A stretch of DNA of 13,062 nucleotides, taken from assembly GCF_938017615.1 (NCBI RefSeq), contig NZ_CALIJA010000002.1:1-13062 (forward strand), read 5' to 3'. The notes under the pieces are model-generated. The model had not been told where the DNA came from and ran no database searches. It was given only the letters and a program-made list of their open reading frames with translations. Made by a program: the position numbers and the translations under genes. Below are positions 1 through 6,335 of the stretch, piece by piece. Source of the stretch: an uncultured Campylobacter sp. Its GTDB lineage: Bacteria; Campylobacterota; Campylobacteria; Campylobacterales; Campylobacteraceae. Numbering within the stretch: position 1 is the first letter of the stretch; each line of letters begins with the position of its first letter.

Positions 1-15
1 AAATTTTACAAAATC

Positions 16-43
16 CCGCCGCTTTAAAATTTTAAAGCGGCGG
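16..43 (-). terminator. 28-bp perfect palindrome, likely terminator of the lipoprotein gene
   Basis: The half-site CCGCCGCTTTAAAA is followed directly by its exact reverse complement, giving a 14-bp perfect inverted repeat. Read on the minus strand it lies about 60 nt after the lipoprotein stop codon and is followed by a T-rich stretch (GATTTTGTAAAATTT). This fits an intrinsic terminator with a GC-rich base and an AT-rich tip. The plus-strand side is also T-rich, so it may work in both directions. The gene to its left is outside the window. Confidence 0.7.
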
Positions 44-106
44 AATTTCAGTTTTAAAATTAAACTCTTAAGACTTTGTAATTAAATTTGAAAATATAAG
101 ATTTTG

Positions 107-937
107 CTATCTAAGCCTAATAACGCCGTCGTTTTCATTTAGAATTTTTGCAACTTCAGGCAATTTATATGTTTCCATGCAGAATTCATAATTTTGGCTT
201 GCGCCTTTTCGTATCTCCAAACTAGCGTTTTTGCCCGTATCGATTGCGGTTATAGTAAAGCAGCTGACATAGCTCGTTGTGCCTATGCTAATCGAGTTCG
301 GAGCTATCTGCTTGACCGTCATGCTTGTTATCTTGTCTGGATTTTCATCAAATCTACCTTGCGAGACGTAAAAATCAATATAGTCTTTTATCACGATTTG
401 CAATTTTTTTGATAATGCCTCGTAGACCTCTTCTTTGCTCATTCTAGAGCCTTCAGTGAAAAATTTCGCCTCTTTTCTTAAAAGCCTACATTTCGGACTG
501 ATTGTATCATTTCTGCACTCCTCTAGTAGATAAGTTAGCCTATTTTTAGGTGCTGTAGAGTTCATCGGTAAACCCGTGGCGGCTAGAAATAGAAAGCATT
601 CCACGTCGAATTCCGTATTTCGCACCTCTTTGCGCTCGCACATAGCTTTTTGTTTTTCATCTTGCGCCTTTACTTCTTGCCTTGATGCCGCTTGCATCAT
701 ACTTTTATAGAAGATTTTAAAATACGCCATCGCGGCTCGTTCGCAGTTGTCGTAAATCTCTGCCGATTCTTTGGATAGATCGGCTAGGGCGCACGCCTCG
801 GAGACGCTTTTTGCTTTATCCGGATTGGCGGCATAAAAATCCTCTGTTTGAATATCCTCTATCTCTCTCCTATCGCATCCTGCTAAGCTTAAGCTCAAAA
901 GCACGCCTAACGATATCGCCAAGATCCTATTTTTCAT
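107..937 (-). CDS. Cys-rich lipoprotein with EexN-like N-terminal motif
   Basis: This is a 276-residue protein with a clear lipoprotein signal peptide: charged start, hydrophobic stretch 5-18 and lipobox LAGC with the lipidated Cys at 21. Asp at position +2 would signal inner-membrane retention under E. coli rules. The mature part has eight more cysteines (49, 65, 100, 114, 141, 150, 226, 253), enough for four disulfides. Residues 34-72 have the spacing FYxxNPDK...C...NCExAxxA, which resembles small EexN-type (entry exclusion) lipoproteins. The protein is much longer than those, and the rest is unrecognised. The ATG has a good AAGGGAA ribosome site just upstream. The gene follows the DUF234 gene by 37 nt on the same strand and ends before the palindrome at 16-43. 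The lipoprotein call is firm; the EexN likeness is pattern recognition only, and no conjugation genes are nearby. Confidence 0.8.
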   Translation of the reverse strand: MKNRILAISLGVLLSLSLAGCDRREIEDIQTEDFYAANPDKAKSVSEACALADLSKESAEIYDNCERAAMAYFKIFYKSMMQAASRQEVKAQDEKQKAMCERKEVRNTEFDVECFLFLAATGLPMNSTAPKNRLTYLLEECRNDTISPKCRLLRKEAKFFTEGSRMSKEEVYEALSKKLQIVIKDYIDFYVSQGRFDENPDKITSMTVKQIAPNSISIGTTSYVSCFTITAIDTGKNASLEIRKGASQNYEFCMETYKLPEVAKILNENDGVIRLR

Positions 938-974
938 GATAATTCCCTTATAATCATTGATTTTACGTCCGTAT

Positions 975-1784
975 TCAAAGTAAAATTTTAAAATCCTCGA
1001 GCGAAAAGAGTAAAATTTTATCGCTTTTTAGGTTACGCAGCTCGCCGCTAAAGCCGCTTTTGGAAAACAGCGCGAGCAGATCGGGCGCGAGGTGCGCTTT
1101 TTCGCATTTGAGTATGAGCTCGTTTAGCACGTTTTTTGAAATTTTTCGCTCCTTGTATTTGCACTCGCCCGCGACGCAAAAGCTCTCAAATTTCGCGTAG
1201 ATGTCGATCTCGACCTCTTTGTTCCAGAAGCTTGAAATTTGCGAAATCTCTAAATTTAAATACTTCGCGAGCAGTTCTTTGCTTAAAATTTCAAACCCGA
1301 GCCCCGCGTAGGCGTTGAAATCCGCTTTGATTAGGCTTAGCACGCGCTCTATCTCGCCGCGTCGCAGCGCGGGTAGGTTCGGCTCGATAAATCTAAACCA
1401 AAACCTCGCAAAGTTACTGCTAAAATGGACTTTGTCGGTGATATGGTAGCGGCGCAGCGCGCGCGGGAGGCGGTCGTTTTTGCGCTCTTTTTGCGCTCTT
1501 TGCTCGCTTGATTTTTCGGTGATTAAAAACTTCGCGTTTATGAGATCTGCGGTGATTTTTTGTGCCGTAAACCGCGGCAAGATTTTTGAAATTCCTATTT
1601 TTTTGCGGTCGCTTCTAGCGAATTTCATCAGCGCCTTTTTGATCTGCTCTTCGTACTCGCCGCCGAATTTAAAGCGCTCGCCGAGATGTTCAAAGCAGAG
1701 CAAAATTTCATTTTCGATCGCTTCAAAAACGTCCGCGTAGCCGCTTATACAGCCTATCTCGTCAAATACGAAATGAAACTGCAA
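975..1784 (-). CDS. DUF234-type protein with PD-(D/E)XK-like residues, no ATPase domain
   Basis: As drawn from the TTG at 1784 the product is 269 residues. The middle (about 50-95) looks like a winged helix. Residues 119-137, with FARFWFRFIEPN, are typical of the DUF234 domain found at the C-terminus of archaeal-type ATPases. Glu164, Asp194 (in EVEIDIYA) and Glu207-Cys-Lys209 (in GECKYK) form the E...D...ExK pattern of PD-(D/E)XK nucleases, so a nuclease-like fold is inferred. No Walker motifs exist, so this is a standalone form. The start is doubtful. No ribosome site precedes the TTG, and the frame stays open upstream to a stop at 1866-1868. A strong AAGGAGG lies five bases before an in-frame ATT at 1841-1839, which would add 19 residues. 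The substrate and role are unknown. The lipoprotein gene follows 37 nt downstream. Confidence 0.75.
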   Translation of the reverse strand: MQFHFVFDEIGCISGYADVFEAIENEILLCFEHLGERFKFGGEYEEQIKKALMKFARSDRKKIGISKILPRFTAQKITADLINAKFLITEKSSEQRAQKERKNDRLPRALRRYHITDKVHFSSNFARFWFRFIEPNLPALRRGEIERVLSLIKADFNAYAGLGFEILSKELLAKYLNLEISQISSFWNKEVEIDIYAKFESFCVAGECKYKERKISKNVLNELILKCEKAHLAPDLLALFSKSGFSGELRNLKSDKILLFSLEDFKILL

Positions 1785-1846
1785 AATCGCGTCGATACCA
1801 GCATCGCCTAAATTTCGCGCAGTGTCTTTTAACTCGTAAATTTCGC

Positions 1847-1868
1847 CCTCCTTGCGGGCGTAATTTTA
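1847..1868 (-). promoter_or_regulatory. -10 box and strong ribosome site for the DUF234 gene
   Basis: On the minus strand TAAAAT (1868-1863) is a good -10 box. It is followed after nine bases by AAGGAGG (1853-1847), a near-perfect Shine-Dalgarno. Five bases later comes ATT (1841-1839), in frame with the DUF234 gene; no ATG, GTG or TTG lies in that frame before the TTG at 1784. The Shine-Dalgarno also sits in a short hairpin (CGCCC at 1860-1856 with GGGCG at 1848-1844). Confidence 0.5.
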
Positions 1869-1879
1869 GCGAGTTTGGA

Positions 1880-1902
1880 TATAATTTGCAAAAATTTTGG
1901 AG
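1880..1902 (+). promoter_or_regulatory. -10 box TATAAT and ribosome site for the class V enzyme
   Basis: A perfect TATAAT (1880-1885) would start transcription near 1892. GGAG follows at 1899-1902, seven bases before a TTG at 1910. This rules against the upstream in-frame TTG at 1886, which touches the -10 box and would not be on the transcript. It is back-to-back with the minus-strand -10 at 1863-1868. Confidence 0.55.
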
Positions 1903-1909
1903 TCGCGCT

Positions 1910-3226
1910 TTGGATTTTGAAACGATCAAAGAAAATATCATCTTAAAAGAGGGGGTCAAATACTTCGATTGCGCCGCCTCGGGCCTTGCGTATCGCCCTA
2001 TAGAAGCGGAGATCGAGCGCGTACTTGCAACATATGCCAACGTCCACTCGTCAGGCGGAGCCAACGCCGAGATTACGAGCGATTACTACGAAAATGCAAG
2101 GGCTAAAATCAAAGAGCTTCTGGGCTGCGAGGAGCGCTACTATCTGATCTCCTGCGGTTTCGGCGCGACCGCGGCGATAAAAAAGCTCTGGGAAATTCTA
2201 GGCATCTACCTGCCGCCTGCGACGCGAGATAGGCTGAGTTTGCGGCGCGAGAGCTTAAAGCAGCTGCCGCTTTTCATCATCTCGCCTTTTGAGCATCACT
2301 CCGTTGAAATTAGCCTAAGGCAGGGGCTTTGCGAGGTCGTACGCGTGCCGCTAGATCCAAGCGGGCTGATGGACTTTGCGCGCTTGGGCGAAATTCTATC
2401 AGCAAACAAAGGGCGCGAAATTTACGGCGTGCTTACCGCAGCATCGAACGTGACGGGGCTTAAGATAGACTACAAGCGCGCTTACTTGATGCTAAAAGCG
2501 CACGGCGGGCGGCTGTTTGTGGACGCTAGCGCGCTCATCGCGCACGAAAACGTAGATCTCGGCTTTTGCGACGGAGTGTTTTTCGGCGCGCACAAGCTTT
2601 TAGGCGGCGTGGGCGCTAGCGGGATTTTGGCGGTACGAAAGGAACTTTTGCGCGGCGAGGAGCCGACATTCGCGGGAGGCGGCACGATCAAATACGCGGA
2701 TGCCCTAACGCAGCGCTTTATAATCGACAAGGAGCGCTTGGAAGAGGCGGGCACGCCCGGCATCATCGCGCTGGTGCGGACATACCTCGCTCTAAAGCTT
2801 CGCAAAAGCGCGGGGCTAGAGGCGATCAAGTCGCGCGAAGAGGCTATTTGCAGGCGCTTTATAGGCAAAATTTCAAAAATCCCAGAGATTGAAATTTACG
2901 GCAATCTCACCGCGCCGCGCGTGCCGATCTTTGCTTTTAATATGAAAGGACTAGGCCCAGACGCGCTAGCCGGGGTACTCGGGCAGAAATTTGAGATCCA
3001 GACCCGCGCAGGCTGCGATTGCGCAGCACCTTACGGCTTTGATCTACTCGGTTTGCAGCCCGATACCGAAATGTCGCGCAAACCCGCTTGGGTGCGGGCT
3101 AGTTTCTCGTTTATCCACGATGAAAACGACGTGGATTTCTTGGCGGAGGCGCTAAGACAGATCGCTCAGATCCGCGATAAAATCACCTTCGTAGCAGGCA
3201 AATACCACTGCGGCAGCATAAATTAA
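1910..3226 (+). CDS. Class V PLP enzyme, SufS/CsdA-like (cysteine desulfurase family)
   Basis: The product is about 438 residues, starting MDFETIKENI from the TTG at 1910. The frame is also open to a TTG at 1886, and the numbering here counts from that codon. Fold type I, class V features run in the right order: YFDCAASGL (26-34), NVHSSGG (52-58), EHHS (136-139, His stacking on PLP), SNVTG (187-191), VDAS (212-215, Asp to the pyridine nitrogen) and GAHK with Lys237 as the Schiff-base lysine. A loop RAGCDCA (374-380) matches the RxGxxCA loop of SufS-type desulfurases, with Cys379 as the likely sulfur-accepting residue. RASFSFIHDENDVDFL (404-419) is the usual C-terminal motif. Such enzymes take sulfur from cysteine for Fe-S or thio-cofactor synthesis, or act as lyases or aminotransferases. 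No scaffold gene (IscU, SufE or SufBCD) is adjacent, so the substrate is unclear. The gene appears monocistronic. Confidence 0.85.
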   Translation: MDFETIKENIILKEGVKYFDCAASGLAYRPIEAEIERVLATYANVHSSGGANAEITSDYYENARAKIKELLGCEERYYLISCGFGATAAIKKLWEILGIYLPPATRDRLSLRRESLKQLPLFIISPFEHHSVEISLRQGLCEVVRVPLDPSGLMDFARLGEILSANKGREIYGVLTAASNVTGLKIDYKRAYLMLKAHGGRLFVDASALIAHENVDLGFCDGVFFGAHKLLGGVGASGILAVRKELLRGEEPTFAGGGTIKYADALTQRFIIDKERLEEAGTPGIIALVRTYLALKLRKSAGLEAIKSREEAICRRFIGKISKIPEIEIYGNLTAPRVPIFAFNMKGLGPDALAGVLGQKFEIQTRAGCDCAAPYGFDLLGLQPDTEMSRKPAWVRASFSFIHDENDVDFLAEALRQIAQIRDKITFVAGKYHCGSIN

Positions 3227-3230
3227 GCTC

Positions 3231-3602
3231 GCGGAATTTTATAGCAAGAGCCGCTTTTAAATTTCGCGGCGCGGGGTTTTGCGACATAAAATTTTGTCGG
3301 TGAAATTTCGTAGCGTAAAATTTTATGGCTTGGAATTTTGAAGCGTAGAATTTTATGCGCGGCTCGGGCGGCAGATACTTCGTGCCGATTGGGACGTGAA
3401 ATTCTTCGGCATAAAATTTCGTGGCTCTGAATTTTGAAATTTTAAATTGAGAGCTGAATTCTGGCGGTAAATTTTGTGCTGAGGAGTTTTGCGCCGCGGA
3501 ATTTGAGCGGTAAAATTTGAAATTCCGCAAAGCCGAATTTTGCTAAGCAGAATTTCGCAACACAAGAATTCTACCGCAGAGCTTTGCGATAGCGTAGATT
3601 TG
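3231..3602. repeat. Degenerate ~15-bp periodic array with AATTT core
   Basis: This gene-free stretch is built of diverged units of about 15 bp, roughly GYRRAATTTYGYNGC. AATTT (or near-AATTT) cores start at 3260, 3275, 3290, 3304, 3319, 3334 and 3349. After a gap they resume at 3400, 3415, 3430, 3445, then 3457, 3470, 3485, 3500, 3514, and 3536, 3551, 3567, 3581, 3596. Most steps are exactly 14-15. Because 15 is a multiple of three, frames on both strands spell five-residue repeats such as KFYAS-KFQAI-KFYAT. No frame has a convincing start or ribosome site. A short stem GCCGC/GCGGC (3250-3254/3266-3270) may help end the class V transcript. Bases 3603-3712 hold only a few scattered AATT words and no gene. 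Confidence 0.7.
3496..3528. repeat. 9-bp perfect inverted repeat inside the array
   Basis: GCGGAATTT (3496-3504) is matched by AAATTCCGC (3520-3528) around a 15-base loop, which is one array unit in length. GCGGAATTT also occurs at 3231. The hairpin could end transcripts coming from the phosphoethanolamine transferase gene, but there is no clear T-run on either side. Confidence 0.5.
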
Positions 3603-3712
3603 ACGCAGACACGCCCGTCCGAAAACCAAATTAGGGCGCGAGCGCTTGCGATAAGAGCGCATTTTAAGAGGCGAAATTCTGCACAGCCAAAAGGCGCAAA
3701 ATTTCACCTAAT

Positions 3713-5536
3713 TTACTCGCCGAATTCCTTCTGCAGCCTGTAAATCTTATCATAATCGACCCCCTCGATGATGCGCGGACGCGAGGCGTTGAAATCCGCG
3801 TTTATCACCGAGCGAGCGGGATCGTACTCCGGTAGGTCGGTCATCTCTAAAATTTCTGCGATCGCGTGGATGAGATCGTCGTTTAAAAACGGCCTGTCTT
3901 TGGCTGCCGCGATGCGCGCCCAAAGATCAGCGTTTTGCTCTTTGAACTTATCCGATGCCATGAAAATCAGCGGGATTTCGAGCGTGAAGCGGTTGATGCC
4001 ACCGTGGATTAGCTTGCCGCGGTACTGATAAAGGCTCTGAGCGTGGTCGCTGAAATAAACTATCAGCGTGTTGTCGCTTGCGAAAATTTTATAAATTTCG
4101 CTCACGATAAAATCGTTGTAAGCCACGGTGTTTAGGTAGTGCGCGAGCTCTTTTTTCTGCCCCTCATCAAGCGGCTCGCGCGAAATATCCGCGGCGCTAA
4201 ATTTAGCAAAGCTTTTCGGATAGCGAAACTCGTAGCTCGGGTGCGAACCCATCAGATGAAGGATGAAAAATTTATCCTTTTTCTGCGTGCCATTTACCTC
4301 TGCGGCGGAGCTTTCGTCCTTGCGCGCAAGGGGCGATCTTTTCGCGCCCGATTTGAAATTTTTTATGCTAGGAAGCATAACTTCGTCGAGCGAGTAGGCG
4401 TATTTATAAACCGGGATTTGATTCGTAAAGTCCGAGTGATCCGTCATCTGCGCACTCGCGCCGCTTGCGACCGCCCACTGCCCGTAGCGCTCCTGGTTGC
4501 TGATCCAAAAGGTCTCGTAGTTTGCCAGCCGTGCGAGATTTACGATGTCGAGGTTGGCGCTCCACGGGCGCTGTTTTTCGCTCTCGTAATTTCCGAAATT
4601 TAGCACGTATTTTAACACGTCGTTGGTCTTAGCTCCAGGCGATACGACATCGCTAAAGGCGATTAGATTTCCGCTTTGCTCAAGCGCTTGCAGATTCGGC
4701 GTGGTAGGCAGATAGTAGCCGTATAGGCTCATAAAATTTCGCTGCAGGCTCTCTCCGATAATAAAAACGACGTTTGAGATGCGGTTTGGCGTGGTTTTAT
4801 GCGAGTGTGAGGCGTAAATGCTTTGGTATCCCGCTTGCAGCTCGCGCACGCTTTTAAAATCGGCGCCGAAATAATCCTTCGTAACGAAAGCAAAGTTATA
4901 AATCGGAATTTTATTTAGCGCGATTATGATGCTGGCGCGCATTTTCGAGCTTTTGGCTACGTAGCTTTTAAACGCCGCATGTGCCGCAAAAACGAGCAAG
5001 CTAAGCAGAAAGACTAGCTTTATCGCGCGACATAGCTTCATTCGCGCTCGCTGGCCCACTCTAAGCTTAAGAGCGACGATGACGAATACTAAAAGTGCTA
5101 GAAAAGCCGCGATAAGCTTGAAATTTAAAAACGCGTGCGCGAACTCAAAGGCCTCCTTGGGCGTCGTTTGCACTAGCGCGTCCAGCGTGCCGTGCGAGTA
5201 GGTAAGCTCTAAGCTAAAGATCAAAAAAATCTGAGCGATCGCAAAGGCTACGTTTAGCGCCAAAAGCGCAAAGGCGAGAATTTTATATAGCCTAGCGCTG
5301 TAAAAGCTGAGCACGTAAAGCGCGAAAAAAAGTATCGTCACGCCGCAGATCGCAGACGCCACGAAAAACAGCGCCTGCGCAGAGAGCAGCTCGCCGCCGC
5401 GCGCGATAAGAAGCAACCCGAGCGCTAAATTTAATACTAAAACTAGCGCGTATGTGTTTAGTACCGCGCCGTCAAATACCGATAGGAGGCTAAATCTGTC
5501 TTTTAAAAATGCGCCGATATTTTTTGCCAGGCTCAT
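3713..5536 (-). CDS. Phosphoethanolamine transferase, sulfatase fold (CptA/EptC-like)
   Basis: This is a 607-residue inner-membrane enzyme that would move phosphoethanolamine from phosphatidylethanolamine onto a periplasmic target such as lipid A, LOS core or a flagellar rod protein. About five membrane helices lie in residues 25-190. The periplasmic domain begins near 200 with NVVFIIGESLQRNFMSLYGY (255-274). There Glu262 should bind zinc and Ser263 stands where many relatives have the nucleophilic Thr. HLMGSHPSYEFRYP (427-440), FSDH (495-498) and HGG (511-513) supply the other metal and phosphate ligands. The only cysteines are 64 and 169, in the membrane part, so the catalytic domain has no disulfides, unlike Neisseria EptA. 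The ATG has a good AAAGGAA site. It is the last gene of a minus-strand run, 22 nt after uppP. The family is sure; the target is not visible from sequence. Confidence 0.88.
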   Translation of the reverse strand: MSLAKNIGAFLKDRFSLLSVFDGAVLNTYALVLVLNLALGLLLIARGGELLSAQALFFVASAICGVTILFFALYVLSFYSARLYKILAFALLALNVAFAIAQIFLIFSLELTYSHGTLDALVQTTPKEAFEFAHAFLNFKLIAAFLALLVFVIVALKLRVGQRARMKLCRAIKLVFLLSLLVFAAHAAFKSYVAKSSKMRASIIIALNKIPIYNFAFVTKDYFGADFKSVRELQAGYQSIYASHSHKTTPNRISNVVFIIGESLQRNFMSLYGYYLPTTPNLQALEQSGNLIAFSDVVSPGAKTNDVLKYVLNFGNYESEKQRPWSANLDIVNLARLANYETFWISNQERYGQWAVASGASAQMTDHSDFTNQIPVYKYAYSLDEVMLPSIKNFKSGAKRSPLARKDESSAAEVNGTQKKDKFFILHLMGSHPSYEFRYPKSFAKFSAADISREPLDEGQKKELAHYLNTVAYNDFIVSEIYKIFASDNTLIVYFSDHAQSLYQYRGKLIHGGINRFTLEIPLIFMASDKFKEQNADLWARIAAAKDRPFLNDDLIHAIAEILEMTDLPEYDPARSVINADFNASRPRIIEGVDYDKIYRLQKEFGE

Positions 5537-5558
5537 GAAATTCCTTTGATGATTGCGT

Positions 5559-6335
5559 TTAAAAAACGAAGATGAAAAAGACGATGCCGATTAGAATTCT
5601 ATAAATTCCAAACGGGATGAAATCAAACTTCGAAACGAAGCTTAGAAATAGCTTGATTGCCGCAAGCGCCACGACGAACGCCACTGCCCCGCCTATGAGA
5701 AAAGTCGTGATATTGTCGGAGTTTTGCGCGAAGGTGTCTAAATTTTTATAGGTGTCGTAAAAAGTCGCCGCAAACATCGTAGGGATCGCGAGCAGGAAGC
5801 TAAAGCGCGCGGCCAGGTTTCTGCTTAGCCCGCACAAAAGCCCCGCGATGATGGTGGCGCCGCTGCGCGAAGTGCCCGGTACCATCGCAAAACACTGCGA
5901 AAGCCCGATGATAAAGGCTTGAACGTATGAAATTTGATCCAGATGCTCTAGTTCATTCTCCCTAGGGTGCGCTTTGCGAAAGAGCTCTACCGCGATAAAA
6001 ATAATGCCCCAGCCGATCAGCGCGTAGGCGACTGTTTGCGGCGCGAAGAGCGATTTGATGCTTTTATAGAGCAAAAATCCGATCGCGGCGGTAGGGATGA
6101 AGCCCATGACGAGCTTGCACCAGAGTTTAAAATCAACCAAAAGCCGCTTGTAAAACATCGCGACGACCGCCAGGATCGAGCCTAGCTGGATAACGACCTC
6201 GAAGCATTTAAGCGTATCGGTCTGCTGCAAGCCCATCAGTTTTGCGGCTAGGATCATGTGCCCGGTCGAGCTTACGGGCAGAAATTCCGTCAGCCCTTCG
6301 ACGATGCCTAAAATCACGGCGTCAAATATATTCAT
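5559..6335 (-). CDS. uppP: Undecaprenyl-diphosphatase (BacA/UppP)
   Basis: This 258-residue polytopic inner-membrane enzyme removes a phosphate from undecaprenyl diphosphate at the periplasmic face, recycling the lipid carrier for peptidoglycan and glycan assembly and giving bacitracin tolerance. The two family signatures are intact: EGLTEFLPVSSTGH (13-26), with both glutamates and His26, and PGTSRSGAT (153-161), with the essential Arg157. The length is normal for the family. The start ATG lies inside the end of thiE (14-nt overlap), implying translational coupling, and the phosphoethanolamine transferase gene follows after 22 nt. Confidence 0.96.
   Translation of the reverse strand: MNIFDAVILGIVEGLTEFLPVSSTGHMILAAKLMGLQQTDTLKCFEVVIQLGSILAVVAMFYKRLLVDFKLWCKLVMGFIPTAAIGFLLYKSIKSLFAPQTVAYALIGWGIIFIAVELFRKAHPRENELEHLDQISYVQAFIIGLSQCFAMVPGTSRSGATIIAGLLCGLSRNLAARFSFLLAIPTMFAATFYDTYKNLDTFAQNSDNITTFLIGGAVAFVVALAAIKLFLSFVSKFDFIPFGIYRILIGIVFFIFVF

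Noticed and set aside
1844..1860. Terminator CGCCC/GGGCG between the divergent genes
   Set aside because: The stem is only 5 bp and lies between two outward-facing promoters, where no transcript should end; it is better read as structure around the DUF234 ribosome site.
1762..2064. 100-residue minus-strand ORF across the divergent promoter region
   Set aside because: It is antisense to the N-terminus of the class V enzyme and crosses both promoters, with no recognisable features.
3231..3602. CRISPR array
   Set aside because: The repeats are about 15 bp, diverged and contiguous, with no distinct spacers and no cas genes.
3353..3743. Small ORFs at 3353-3565 (minus) and 3540-3743 (plus)
   Set aside because: They are low-complexity products of the 15-bp array and its flank, without ribosome sites. 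The plus one runs into the 3' end of the phosphoethanolamine transferase gene.
4139..4603. 154-residue ORF on the plus strand
   Set aside because: It lies wholly antisense to the well-supported transferase gene and shows no domain or ribosome site; it is a shadow frame of GC-rich codons.
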